From the NCBI RefSeq assembly GCF_000689255.1, contig NZ_HG964446.1, forward strand, positions 3,132,854-3,196,853: a stretch of 64,000 nt of DNA. The letters are read 5' to 3'. The notes under the pieces were generated by a model. It was given only the letters and a program-made list of their open reading frames with translations. It was not told the DNA's origin and ran no database searches. Each line of letters starts with the position of its first letter. Within the stretch, counting starts at the first letter, position 1. Below are positions 8,464 to 17,594 of the stretch, in pieces. The translations under genes and the position numbers were made by a program. The DNA is from Mycobacterium triplex (GTDB taxonomy: Bacteria > Actinomycetota > Actinomycetes > Mycobacteriales > Mycobacteriaceae).

Positions 8464-11013
8464 ATGGGTGAACCCGATTCCGCGGGGCACGAGCCGATGA
8501 GCCGGGTGCGCGAGCAACTTGACGAGCTGCTGGCCGCTCGCGATCAGATGGCACAGCTGGTACGGGTCATCGTCGAGATCGGTTCCGACCTGGACCTGGA
8601 TGTGACGCTGCATCGAATTGTCAGTGCGGCGATGGAATTGACCGGCGCCCGGTATGGGGCGCTGGGTATTCGTGGCTCAGACGGCGCCTTGGCATCGTTC
8701 GTGAACGGGGGAGTCGACAACGCCACCGCGCGGCAGCTCGGCGATCTGCCGGTGGGGGACGGAATCCGAGTCGACGATTTGACCGCCCACCCGGAAGCCG
8801 TCGCGATCTCCGCGGACGGCCCGCCCATCCGGGCGTTGCTCGCGATACCGATCACGGTTCGGGCGGCCGACTTCGGCAGCCTTTACCTCGCCGACGATCG
8901 GCCCGGGCGAGTGTTCACCGACGGCCACGAGGGTGCGGTGCGCGCGTTGGCCACGGCGGCGGCTGCCGCCATCGACAATGCGCGGCTCTTCGAGCGGGAA
9001 CGTGAGTCGGCGCGGTGGACGAAGGCCAGTCGCGAGATCACCACCGCGCTGTTGTCCGGTGACCCACAGACGGGACCGCTGCAGCTCATCGTGAATCGGG
9101 CACTGGAGTTGGCCGGAGCGGAGCAGGCCATTTTGCTGGTGCCCCGCGAGCCCGATCGGCCGCACGGCAAGGCCGACACGCTGGTCGTGGCGGCGACCGC
9201 GGGCCGGTACGCCTCGCAGGTGATCGGTCGACAAGTTCCGATGGACGGCTCCACCACGGGCGGTGTGGCGCGACGCGGCCTGCCGCTGATCACCGACTCC
9301 TTCCAATATCCGATCGAGGGCTTCACCGACGTGGGTGAACGCACCGCCATTGTCATCCCGCTGATCGCCGACGAGGCGGTGCTCGGCGTGATCGCCGTTG
9401 CACGCGATCCGCAGCTGCCGGCCTTCGACGTCAATTACCTGGACTTGGTCAGTGATTTCGCGGGGCAAGCCGCAATCGCCTTGGCGCTGACGGCAGGCCG
9501 CGAACACGCGCTCAACCAGCAACTCGCCCAGGCCGACAGCGTGGATGAGGCCGTGCTGGCCGCCGCCGAGGAACTGCGTCGACTCTGGCGGGCCCGCCGC
9601 GTCGTGGCCGTCACGTTCCCCACTGAGCGTTCCGCCGTCGAAACCACCTCCGGCACACCGGAACTGGTCTCGGTCGGCGAGTCCGCGCGGTGGGCCGACC
9701 TTTCACCCGAGACCCGAGAACTGCTCGAGTCGCTACGCGACGGCGACCTGCTCACCCCCAACACGATCAGGCCGGGAACGGCGGCCATCGCCCTGCAGCA
9801 TCCCGAGGGCGTGCTCGTCGTTTGGATCGATCTGTCCGAACAACGGCCCTTCACCCTCGAGGACCAAACCCTGCTCACCGTGTTGGCGGGCCGGCTCGGC
9901 CAGGGCCTGCAACGGGTGCATCAGGTCGACCAGCAGCGGGAGACGGCATTAGCCCTGCAACACGCCATCCTCGGCCCGTCTGACCTGCCGCATGGTTTCG
10001 CGGTGCGCTATCAGGCGGCCGCCCGTCCGCTGCAAGTTGGCGGTGACTGGTACGACGTCGCCGACCTGGATGACGGGCGCATCGCGTTGCTGGTCGGCGA
10101 CTGTGTCGGTCACGGCCTTGCCGCCGCCACCGTGATGGGGCAGGTGCGCAGCGCCTGCCGGGCATTATTGTTCGACAATCCCAGCCCGGCGGCCGCCCTC
10201 AAGGGGCTGGACCGCTTCGCCGCACGGTTGCCCGGGGCCCTGTGCACCACCGCGGTCTGCGCCGTGCTCAACCCCGACACCGGCGAGCTGGTTTATTCCA
10301 GTGCCGGACACCCGCCGCCCATCGTCGTCCACGCCGACGGCACGATCGAGCTGCTCGAGGATGGCCACACCATTGTCTTAGGAGTGCGCCCCCATCGCGA
10401 TCGCCCCGAAGCCCGCGTCACCATCCCGGCGCGCTCGACTCTGCTGCTCTACACCGATGGTTTGGTCGAACGCCGACGCAGGCCATTGGATGAGGGCATA
10501 GCCCGGGCCGCGGCCCTCGTTGCGGACGGGGTTGGTTCGTCGCTGGAGGACTTGGCGGACCAGGTGATGTCCCGCCTCGCGCCAACCGGCGGCTATCAGG
10601 ACGACGTCGCGCTTTTGCTGTACCGCCATCCCGCTCCGCTGGAGCTGGAGTTTCCCGCCGACGCCAGCCACCTCGGCCCGGCCCGCACGGCTCTGCGTAA
10701 CTGGTTGACCAGAGCGCGAGTGGATCCGGAGCAGAGCATGAGCCTGCTCATTGCCGCCGGCGAGGCGGTCGCCAACGCCATCGAGCACGGTCACCCCCAC
10801 CGGCGTGGGGGCACGATCGTTCTGGACGCGACCGCACTCGTCGACGAGGTGCAGTTGACCATCACCGACACCGGCTCCTGGAAACCTCCGCAACCGGAGG
10901 CCAATCCACATCGTGGTCGCGGCATCGCCCTGATGCGAGGCCTCATGCACGACGTCACGATCAATCCTGACATCGGCGGAACAACAGTCCAGCTATCGGT
11001 AAGGATCACCTGA
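8464..11013 (+). CDS. GAF-GAF-SpoIIE phosphatase-HATPase (RsbU/RsbW-type) fusion
   Basis: An 849-residue cytosolic signalling protein. Two clear GAF sensor domains (about residues 35-185 and 200-350) and a more divergent GAF-like segment (360-480) precede a SpoIIE/PP2C phosphatase (about 490-720; metal motifs GGDWYDV, GDCVGHG and GYQDDVALLL) and an anti-sigma-type histidine-kinase-like ATPase (about 725-849; EAVANAIEHGH, TDTGSW, RGIALMRGL). The polypeptide thus carries both the phosphatase that reactivates an antagonist and the kinase that inactivates it. Its stop overlaps the STAS start (TGATG). In-frame TTG (8455) and GTG (8458) lie just upstream of the chosen ATG. Confidence 0.9.
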   Translation: MGEPDSAGHEPMSRVREQLDELLAARDQMAQLVRVIVEIGSDLDLDVTLHRIVSAAMELTGARYGALGIRGSDGALASFVNGGVDNATARQLGDLPVGDGIRVDDLTAHPEAVAISADGPPIRALLAIPITVRAADFGSLYLADDRPGRVFTDGHEGAVRALATAAAAAIDNARLFERERESARWTKASREITTALLSGDPQTGPLQLIVNRALELAGAEQAILLVPREPDRPHGKADTLVVAATAGRYASQVIGRQVPMDGSTTGGVARRGLPLITDSFQYPIEGFTDVGERTAIVIPLIADEAVLGVIAVARDPQLPAFDVNYLDLVSDFAGQAAIALALTAGREHALNQQLAQADSVDEAVLAAAEELRRLWRARRVVAVTFPTERSAVETTSGTPELVSVGESARWADLSPETRELLESLRDGDLLTPNTIRPGTAAIALQHPEGVLVVWIDLSEQRPFTLEDQTLLTVLAGRLGQGLQRVHQVDQQRETALALQHAILGPSDLPHGFAVRYQAAARPLQVGGDWYDVADLDDGRIALLVGDCVGHGLAAATVMGQVRSACRALLFDNPSPAAALKGLDRFAARLPGALCTTAVCAVLNPDTGELVYSSAGHPPPIVVHADGTIELLEDGHTIVLGVRPHRDRPEARVTIPARSTLLLYTDGLVERRRRPLDEGIARAAALVADGVGSSLEDLADQVMSRLAPTGGYQDDVALLLYRHPAPLELEFPADASHLGPARTALRNWLTRARVDPEQSMSLLIAAGEAVANAIEHGHPHRRGGTIVLDATALVDEVQLTITDTGSWKPPQPEANPHRGRGIALMRGLMHDVTINPDIGGTTVQLSVRIT

Positions 11014-11339
11014 TGGCCACGTCGCTCACCGTCGAGACCGTGCGCTCCGGTGATGGCAAACTCGCGCTGATCGCAACGGGTGAAATCGACCTGAGCAACA
11101 TCGACGTATTCGACCAGGCCCTCGCCACGGCCACGGCCGAGGTTGCGGGCAGCGGCGCGGCGCTCATCGTCGACCTCAGCCAGGTGGAATATCTCGACAG
11201 CGCCGCCATCAACGCCCTCTTCGCGCGTGCCGACCAAATACACGTCATTGCCCACCCGCTGCTGATGCGCAGCCTCACCGTCAGCGGTCTGGCCGAACTG
11301 GCCACCGTCGAAGCCGCGCCGCCCGCAGCGCAAGATTGA
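11013..11339 (+). CDS. STAS-domain anti-sigma-factor antagonist (RsbV/SpoIIAA-like)
   Basis: A 108-residue single STAS domain. The phosphoacceptor loop VEYLDSAAINALF (Ser near residue 67) is typical of anti-anti-sigma factors, and the N-terminal strand GEIDLSN is characteristic. It starts inside the stop codon of the GAF-SpoIIE-HATPase gene, with AAGGA 7-8 nt upstream of its ATG, so the two should be made in fixed ratio. It is the expected substrate of both the kinase and the phosphatase domain of that neighbour. No sigma factor is encoded next to it. Confidence 0.93.
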   Translation: MATSLTVETVRSGDGKLALIATGEIDLSNIDVFDQALATATAEVAGSGAALIVDLSQVEYLDSAAINALFARADQIHVIAHPLLMRSLTVSGLAELATVEAAPPAAQD

Positions 11340-11413
11340 CGCACGCCGCAACCCATGGCTCCCGGTTGTTGACCGAGGTGTAGCTCGCGCGTGACCTCTG
11401 CGCGACGGCGGCA

Positions 11414-11725
11414 ATGGACGCTCGTCACATGACAGTTCTGGTGCTGGTCTGCGCGCTCGCGACGGCGACTTGTGTCGGTTATTACGTCGGCCGGCGCGCG
11501 GGCTCGACGCCGTCGCCCTGGAGAATGCGCACCAGTCGCGTCGCGATAGGCCGGCTCGCGATGAGCTTCGTCACGGTATTGGCGGTGCGACGGATCCGGC
11601 GAACCGTCCTGGCGCGCCGCCTGACCCGCGCTACGATTTGCGCGTCCGGCCTGAGATCCGTTGAGCCGCTTGATTTCCTGCGTAGCGGCATTGCCGCCGT
11701 CTTGAGACGCACCAGCCTGGTGTGA
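11414..11725 (+). CDS. small basic single-span membrane protein, hypothetical
   Basis: A 103-residue protein (or 98 if it starts at the ATG at 11429). A hydrophobic N-terminal segment (MTVLVLVCALATATCVGYYV) is followed by an arginine-rich cytosolic tail (VRRIRRTVLARRLTR). The pattern is coding-like and resembles small mycobacterial membrane proteins, but no family is recognised and the gene could be over-called. It lies 74 bp after the STAS gene on the same strand. Confidence 0.45.
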   Translation: MDARHMTVLVLVCALATATCVGYYVGRRAGSTPSPWRMRTSRVAIGRLAMSFVTVLAVRRIRRTVLARRLTRATICASGLRSVEPLDFLRSGIAAVLRRTSLV

Positions 11726-11830
11726 CGTCGGCCGCGGCCCCTGGTGGATGTGCTGGCGTGAGAGTTGATTTGCTAGTCGCACGCCCCGCGCAGCGCGGCG
11801 CGTGTGCGATCGCGGTTTGAGAGGACTGGT

Positions 11831-12571
11831 ATGACAGCACTGCAAGACAAGGTCGCGTTGGTGACCGGTGCCTCGTCGGGCCTGGGCGCTGAAACCGCCA
11901 AGCTGTTTTCCCGCCAGGGCGCAACGGTTTTCGGCATTGCCCGGGACACCGCGCGCCTGGCCGAGGTGTTCGGCGACGTAGAGCATGGTTCCTACGCATC
12001 GGTGGACGTCGGCTCGCCGCAGGCCTGCAAAGACGCGGTCGAGCAGTGCGTCCGGCAGTTCGGCGGCATCGACGTGCTGGTCAACATCGCCGGGAAGCAC
12101 CAGATGCGCCGAACCGAGTCGATGACCGACGATGACTGGACACAAGATCTGGCCGTGAACCTGAACGGTCCGTTCTACCTGTGCCGCGCCGCCCTGCCGC
12201 AGCTGCTGCAGCGCGGCGGAAATATCGTCAACGTCGCCTCGATCGCCGGTGTCGAGGGGCAGGCCTACTCGGCCGGGTACTGCGCTGCCAAGCATGGGCT
12301 CATCGGGCTGACCCGGGCGTTGGCGGTGGAGTACACCGCGGATCGGCTGCGCGTCAACGCGGTGTGTCCCGGCGGCATGCTCACCCCGCAGATCGAACAG
12401 TTCACCGCGCCAGAGGATCCCAACTACGACCTGATCCTGCGGTCAGCCTCACCGCGAGGCATGATGCAGCCGCTGGACGTCGCGAATATGGTCGCGTTCC
12501 TGGCCAGCGACGCCGCGGCGGCCATCCATGGCGCCGTATATCGGGTCGACAACGGTAAAGGCGCGGGCTAA
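11831..12571 (+). CDS. short-chain dehydrogenase/reductase
   Basis: A 246-residue classical SDR using NAD(P)H. The cofactor loop is TGASSGLG (about residues 12-19), NIAG-type strand is present (LVNIAGKHQ), the catalytic Ser lies in VASIAG, and Tyr/Lys in YCAAKHG. The C-terminal ...VDNGKGAG end matches SDRs in which the final motif replaces the usual VDGG. The ATG at 11831 follows GAGGACTGGT; an open extension to 11804 has no support. Substrate unknown. Confidence 0.9.
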   Translation: MTALQDKVALVTGASSGLGAETAKLFSRQGATVFGIARDTARLAEVFGDVEHGSYASVDVGSPQACKDAVEQCVRQFGGIDVLVNIAGKHQMRRTESMTDDDWTQDLAVNLNGPFYLCRAALPQLLQRGGNIVNVASIAGVEGQAYSAGYCAAKHGLIGLTRALAVEYTADRLRVNAVCPGGMLTPQIEQFTAPEDPNYDLILRSASPRGMMQPLDVANMVAFLASDAAAAIHGAVYRVDNGKGAG

Positions 12572-12798
12572 CAAACCCAATCCGGCTGGCGGCCAAGGAA
12601 AGTTCACCGCCCGTCGCCCAATGTCACGCCGCCGCGCGAACCCTATCGCTTTGGGGGCGGCTGCCGGGGCCCGATTTAGACGCCGTCAATCGCGATGCTG
12701 CAGCCAAATCCGCAACCACGCGCGCGGCCGCTGCGGGAAGAAATAAATTGTCGGCCTTTGTACAGATACTGGATAGGTCTGCCGGGTAGCGTGCCCGC

Positions 12799-13020
12799 AT
12801 GGCTTTCACAGTGACCTGGGCAGATGGCACCGAAATCACGTACGGGGACGAACTTCATTTCGACACCGACGGCGCGGTGCTCAAGATCGGTCCTTCCACG
12901 GGCAAGTGGACGTGGTACTTCTCGTCCCACCAGTGGGCACGCATCGAGCATGACGATCCGAACACCTCGCTGCGGCCCGAATTTCCTCCGGTGGTCGCCC
13001 ACGCTCACCCGTCGGCCTGA
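12799..13020 (+). CDS. small conserved protein of unknown function
   Basis: A 73-residue soluble protein, predicted mostly beta (MAFTVTWADGTEITYGDEL, then LKIGPSTGKWTWYFSSHQW), rich in Trp, Asp and Glu, with no signal peptide. Third-position GC and clean start/stop support a real gene. No family name can be given. It stands alone between the SDR and the broken MFS transporter. Confidence 0.55.
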   Translation: MAFTVTWADGTEITYGDELHFDTDGAVLKIGPSTGKWTWYFSSHQWARIEHDDPNTSLRPEFPPVVAHAHPSA

Positions 13021-13232
13021 GAGCCGGACCGCCCCGCGCCAGGGGCGCATACGCCGAGCCGGAGCGATCGGTGTGAACTGAACCGGCTGGTAGGGTCCGC
13101 CAGGATGCCAGGCAAACCTCGAGGGTCCGACGATCGGCATTTCGCACGCGACCGGCCCGCAAAACTTGCTTTTCCGCGGCATGCGACGTGCTGGCGGGGG
13201 GTAGTTCTGTATCCACTCAGAACGGAGACCGC

Positions 13233-14758
13233 ATGAGCTCAGGCGCGCAGACGAAAACGATCACGACGCAGGTTCCGGCGCGGTTGGACCGGCTGCCGTG
13301 GTCGCGGTTTCACTGGCGCGTCGTGGTGGGGCTCGGCGGGGTGTGGATCCTCGACGGACTCGAGGTCACGATGGTCGGCAACGTCTCGGCCCGGCTCACC
13401 GAGAAGGGCAGCGGGATCGAGCTCAACCCCGCGCAGATCGGCTACGCGGCGGCGATCTACATCACCGGGGCATGCCTGGGCGCGTTGTTCTTCGGTCACC
13501 TGACCGACCGGTTCGGACGCCGCAACCTGTTCATCCTGACCCTGGCGGTCTACCTCGTCGCCACCGTTGCGACCGCATTCGCCTTCGCGCCTTGGTATTT
13601 CTTCATCACTCGCTTTTTCACCGGCGCCGGCATAGGCGGCGAATACGCGGCCATCAATTCGGCGATCGACGAGTTGATTCCGGCGCGAGTGCGCGGCCGG
13701 GTGGATTTGATCATCAACGGCACCTACTGGCTGGGTTCGGCCGTCGGCGCCGCCGGGGCACTGGTCCTGCTGGACACCTCGAACTTCCCGGCGAACATCG
13801 GTTGGCGACTCGCCTTCGGCATCGGGGCCGTTTTCGGGATCTTCGTCCTGGTGGTCCGGCGCAACGTTCCGGAAAGCCCACGCTGGCTGTTCATTCACGG
13901 GCGCGACGAGGAAGCCGAGCAGATCGTCGGCGAGATCGAGCAAGACGTGCAGCGAGAAACCGGACAACCGCTGCCCGAGCCGCAGGGCGAGCCGCTGAGA
14001 ATTCGTCAGCGCCAAGCGATTTCGTTTGTCGAGATCGCCCGGGTGGCGTTTCATGCTGTACCCCAAACGCGCGGTCCTCGGGCTTCGCGTTTTGTTTTCA
14101 TCGGTCAGGCATTTCCTGTACAACGGCGTTGAACGTTTCAAACCTGGGCACGCTTGCTTGAGCGGCTTTTTTTTTTTACGGCATTTTCCCGTTCCGGAAA
14201 AAAGGTTGCCGAATTCTTTTCTTTTCAATTCTTTGTTGGCGAATTGAGCAAATTTTTTCCTTGGGCCCGTTTTGATTTTCTTCGGGGCGGCTTTGTTTTC
14301 GAACACCGTTTCGGCCGCAAAAACCGATGATTCACCTGCAACCTTACCTTCGGTTTTCGGCTGTGATCGCGGTCGTGCTCGGCGTGCTGTTCCTGGATCA
14401 GACCGGCGGTGTCTGGACCTTCATCGTCGTGCTCGCGGCGGCGTTTTTCCTCGCCTCGGCCGGTGCGAGCGCGGCCTACTTGACGGTCAGCGAGATCTTC
14501 CCGATGGAGACCCGGGCGTTGGCGATCGCGTTCTTCTATGCGGTGGGCACCGCGATCGGCGGCATCACCGGCCCCGTGTTGTTCGGCGAGCTGATCAATT
14601 CGGGCGATCGCGGTCAGGTGCTGTGGTCGTTCCTGATCGGGGCGATCGTGATGGCCGTCGCGGGCCTGGTCGAGCTGTGGCTGGGCATCGCGGCGGAGCA
14701 ACGCGCCCTCGAGGACCTGGCGCTGCCGCTGACCGTGGCCGACGCGACGAACGAATAG
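13233..14758 (+). pseudogene. MFS transporter (sugar/metabolite:H+ symporter type), reading frame broken in the middle
   Basis: The N-terminal half (13233 to about 14050) encodes a normal MFS half-transporter with the signature GHLTDRFGRRN between helices 2 and 3 and the PESPRWLF motif typical of sugar porters. The C-terminal helices resume at about 14366 (AVIAVVLGVLFLDQTGGVWT) and continue normally to 14758, including SEIFPMETRALAIAF. Total span (1,526 bp) is what an intact ~500-residue transporter needs. The middle ~310 bp still resembles helices 7-9 in shifting frames but has many indels and an 11-T run. It is either a recent pseudogene or an intact gene with a corrupted consensus. Confidence 0.75.
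14050..14365 (+). other. AT-rich error-like tract inside the MFS gene
   Basis: Base composition drops sharply from about two-thirds GC to well under half, with homopolymers unseen elsewhere in the window (11 consecutive T at 14167-14177, AAAAAA, TTTTTT). Fragments of the expected protein can be read in all three frames, in order: YPKRAVLGL, FLYNGV, LSGFF, LGP, a scrambled RLFDTVGRKPMI block, then VIAVVLGVLFL. Order is preserved and length nearly so, which points to many small insertions and substitutions rather than an inserted element. Confidence 0.6.
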
Positions 14759-14794
14759 CAGCGGACCGGCCGCCCCCGGGCTATCGTCGGCGAC

Positions 14795-16480
14795 GTGCAG
14801 GTCCCGCGCGACCCGGAAGTAGAAGTCGAGCCCTACTACGACCTCGGCTCCTACCATCGGTCCGTCGATACGGCGTCGGCTCAGGCCCAAATGTGGTTCA
14901 ACCGCGGCATGGTGTGGGCTTATGCGTTCAACCATGAAGAGGCGGTGCGGTGCTTCGAGCGCGCGCTCGTCCGAGACCCCGACCTTGCAATCGCGCGATG
15001 GGGCATCGCGTACTCGGTCGGGCCGAACTACAACAAGGCCTGGGACGCATTCGATCCCGTCGATCTGGCGGCGTCGCTGGCCCGGGCTCGCGAGGAGCTC
15101 CAGCTGGCTGCCGGCGGCCGTGCCACGGCCACCGAACGCGGCCTGATCGACGCCCTGGCCGCCCGCTTTCCCACCCTCGACATCGCCGACACCGCGGCGC
15201 TGGCCGACGGAAACGCGGCGTACGCGGAGGCGATGTCGAGGTTGGCGTCGGCCTACCCGCACGACATGGACGTCGCGGCCTTGGCGGCGGATGCGCTGGT
15301 CAATGTGACGGCCTGGGCACTGTGGGACACCCGCACCGGCGAGCCGGCGCCGGGGTCGCGGGTGCTGGAGGCCAAACAGATCCTTCAGACCGCGCTGACG
15401 ACCTCCGCCGGTCGTGCCCATCCGGGCATCCTGCACCTGTATCTGCACACGATGGAGCTGTCCGCCCATCCCGAGGAGGCGCTGCCCGCAGCCGATCTGC
15501 TGCGTGGGCTGGCACCCGACGCCGGTCATCTCGAACACATGCCCACCCACATCGATGTGCTGTGCGGCGACTACCGCAACGCGGTGGTGTCGAACTTGGC
15601 GGCCGTGCGTGCGGATCGCAAATTCCTCGAACGCGAAGGCGCACTGAACTTTTACTCGGCCTACCGCGCGCACGACCTCCACTTCGTCGTGTACGCGGCG
15701 ATGTTCTCCGGGCAGTCGGCGGTCGCGCTGCAGGCCGCCGACGAGGTCGCCCAGCAGCTCACCACGGAGGTGCTCTCGATCCAGTCACCGCCGATGGCCG
15801 ACTGGCTGGAGGCTTTCGTGCCGCTTCGGGTGCACGTGCTGATCCGCTTCGGCCGCTGGGACGAACTCATCGCCGAGCCGCTGCCCGCCGACCAGGATTT
15901 GTACTGCACCACGGCGGCGACGGTGCACTACGGTCGCGGCGTCGCCCACGCGGCAACCGGACAGCTGTCGCAAGCAGAAGCCGCGCGGGAAGCGTTCACC
16001 GCGGCCTATGCCCGCATTCCCGCGTCACGGTATCTGTTCAACAACACCAGTCGTGACATCCTCGCGGTTGCCGCCGCCATGCTCGACGGTGAGATCGCTT
16101 ACCGCCAAGGGCAATTCGACACGGCGTTCGCGCACCTTCGCCGCGCGGTAGAACTCGACGACGCCCTGCCCTACGACGAACCATGGGGCTGGATGCAGCC
16201 TACCCGCCACGCCTATGGCGCGCTGCTGCTCGAGCAGGGCCATGTCGAAGAAGCGGCGAACGTGTACGCGGCCGATCTCGGTTTGGACCCGTCGGTCCGC
16301 CGGTGCTGCCAGCATCCGGGCAATGTGTGGAGCCTGCACGGCTACCACGAGTGTTTGCGGCGGCTGGGCCGCACCGCGGAGGCGACGATTATCTCCCAGC
16401 AGCTGACGCTGGCGCGCGCCCACGCCGACGTTCCGATCACCGCGTCCTGTGCCTGCAGGCTCGACACCACCACCAGCTAG
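14795..16480 (+). CDS. TPR-repeat protein
   Basis: A 561-residue soluble protein with tetratricopeptide repeats. Repeats are visible near the N-terminus (WFNRGMVWAYAFNHEEAVRC then FERALVRDPDLAIARWGIAY) and again near the C-terminus (HAYGALLLEQGHVEEAANVY). The middle contains HLYLHTMELSAHPEEAL and EHMPTHIDVLCGDY; the conserved His/Cys there could bind metal, but this is a guess. Likely a scaffold or protein-interaction module; partner unknown. It starts with GTG 36 bp after the MFS gene, and its stop codon lies within the palindrome preceding the ferredoxin-domain gene. Confidence 0.8.
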   Translation: MQVPRDPEVEVEPYYDLGSYHRSVDTASAQAQMWFNRGMVWAYAFNHEEAVRCFERALVRDPDLAIARWGIAYSVGPNYNKAWDAFDPVDLAASLARAREELQLAAGGRATATERGLIDALAARFPTLDIADTAALADGNAAYAEAMSRLASAYPHDMDVAALAADALVNVTAWALWDTRTGEPAPGSRVLEAKQILQTALTTSAGRAHPGILHLYLHTMELSAHPEEALPAADLLRGLAPDAGHLEHMPTHIDVLCGDYRNAVVSNLAAVRADRKFLEREGALNFYSAYRAHDLHFVVYAAMFSGQSAVALQAADEVAQQLTTEVLSIQSPPMADWLEAFVPLRVHVLIRFGRWDELIAEPLPADQDLYCTTAATVHYGRGVAHAATGQLSQAEAAREAFTAAYARIPASRYLFNNTSRDILAVAAAMLDGEIAYRQGQFDTAFAHLRRAVELDDALPYDEPWGWMQPTRHAYGALLLEQGHVEEAANVYAADLGLDPSVRRCCQHPGNVWSLHGYHECLRRLGRTAEATIISQQLTLARAHADVPITASCACRLDTTTS

Positions 16481-16501
16481 GTATTGTGTACTATACCTAG
16501 C
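16476..16501. promoter_or_regulatory. 26-bp palindrome with embedded leaderless-promoter-like -10
   Basis: GCTAGGTAT at 16476-16484 and ATACCTAGC at 16493-16501 are perfect 9-bp inverted arms; within the 8-bp centre two further pairs match (GT/AC). The element covers the stop codon of the TPR gene and abuts the ATG at 16502. A TAnnnT -10-like hexamer (TACTAT, 16489-16494) would place the transcription start at about 16501-16502, giving a leaderless mRNA, consistent with the absence of a Shine-Dalgarno sequence. Likely an operator overlapping the promoter; the regulator is unknown. Confidence 0.5.
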
Positions 16502-17524
16502 ATGAGCGAGAAACTTCCGGCTCGGCTGGCGGAACACCCCACCGTGCGAAAGGTGCGGTCGCGCCGGGCGCGTAAAGCCGAAGTGCTCGACGCGGATTGG
16601 CTGCGCGAGCTGTGCCTGGACGCCGGCGTCGATGACGTGGCGTTCGCCAGCGTCGACAATCCCGATCTGGCTTCGGAGGTCGAGCATGTCGAGGCCGCGC
16701 TGCCCGGCACCAGGAGCTACATCTCGCTGGTGGTCAAGATGAACCGCGACAACATCCGCTCGACCGCGCGCAGCGTCGCCAACCAGGAGTTTCACCGCAG
16801 CGGCGAGCTACTCAACGAAGCGGCCTACCGCATCGTGCGCCGGCTGCAGGACGCCGGTCACCGGGTGCTCAACCCCTCGGCGACCTTTCCGATGGAGATG
16901 GACAACTACCCCGGCCGGATCTGGGTTGTGGCGCACAAACCCGTCGCCGTCGCGGCGGGCCTCGGCGTCATGGGCATCCACCGCAACGTGATTCACCCCA
17001 AGTTCGGCAACTTCATCCTGCTGGGCACGATCTTGGTGGACACCCCGATCAGCAGCTACGGCGAGCCGCTGGACTACAGCCCGTGCCTGGAATGCAAGCT
17101 GTGCGTGGCGGCTTGCCCGGTCGGCGCGATCGGCAAGGATGGCAGCTTCGATTGGCTGGCGTGTTCTACGCACAACTACCGAGAGTTCATGGGCGGCTTC
17201 ACGGATTGGGTGCAGACCGTTGCCGACAGTACGGACGCGACCGATTTCCGTTCGCGGGTAACCGATTCGGAGAACGCGTCGATGTGGCAGAGCCTGTCGT
17301 TCAAGCCCAACTACAAGGCCGCCTATTGCCTGGCGGTGTGCCCGGCCGGCGAGGACGTGATCGAGCCCTACCTGGACAACCGCAAGAGCTTTATGGATCT
17401 GGTGCTAAAGCCGTTGCAGGACAAGAAGGAAACCCTTTACGTGTTGCCGAATTCCAAGGCCAAGGAGTACGCGGAACGCCGCTATCCGCACAAGCAGGTG
17501 AAGGTCGTCGACGGCGGACGTTAG
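16502..17524 (+). CDS. 4Fe-4S ferredoxin-domain oxidoreductase, QueG/reductive-dehalogenase-like architecture
   Basis: A 340-residue soluble iron-sulfur protein. Two cluster motifs are visible: SPCLECKLCVAACPVGAI (CxxCxxC...CP, about residues 194-211) and a second Cys cluster with AYCLAVCPAGEDV near 276-288. The N-terminal half resembles the domain that precedes the ferredoxin domain in epoxyqueuosine-reductase-type proteins, but no cobalamin-binding part is recognisable. Probably a redox enzyme or electron carrier; substrate unknown. The ATG at 16502 is chosen because it directly follows the palindromic promoter; a TTG at 16484 is in frame but inside that element. Confidence 0.75.
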   Translation: MSEKLPARLAEHPTVRKVRSRRARKAEVLDADWLRELCLDAGVDDVAFASVDNPDLASEVEHVEAALPGTRSYISLVVKMNRDNIRSTARSVANQEFHRSGELLNEAAYRIVRRLQDAGHRVLNPSATFPMEMDNYPGRIWVVAHKPVAVAAGLGVMGIHRNVIHPKFGNFILLGTILVDTPISSYGEPLDYSPCLECKLCVAACPVGAIGKDGSFDWLACSTHNYREFMGGFTDWVQTVADSTDATDFRSRVTDSENASMWQSLSFKPNYKAAYCLAVCPAGEDVIEPYLDNRKSFMDLVLKPLQDKKETLYVLPNSKAKEYAERRYPHKQVKVVDGGR

Positions 17525-17533
17525 CCGCGCGTC

Positions 17534-17594
17534 TCGCGAAACTGCAACTAGCGACCCGTTTTCCGAGGTGGCGTCGGCAGTTACAGTCTCGCGG
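17534..17594. terminator. long hairpin between convergent genes
   Basis: Arms 17534-17555 and 17573-17594 are imperfect inverted repeats (CGCGAaACTGcAACT against CGCGAgACTGtAACT). On the minus-strand transcript the differences become G-U wobbles except one position, giving a ~22-bp stem with a 17-nt loop. It occupies almost all of the 70-bp gap between the ferredoxin-domain gene and the convergent DUF899 gene and ends one base before the latter's stop codon. There is no U-tract, so it would be a mycobacterial-type stem-only terminator. Confidence 0.5.

Noticed and set aside
14050..14365. Insertion sequence or phage remnant in the MFS gene
   Set aside because: No terminal repeats, no transposase, and the tract still encodes the expected transporter segments in order.
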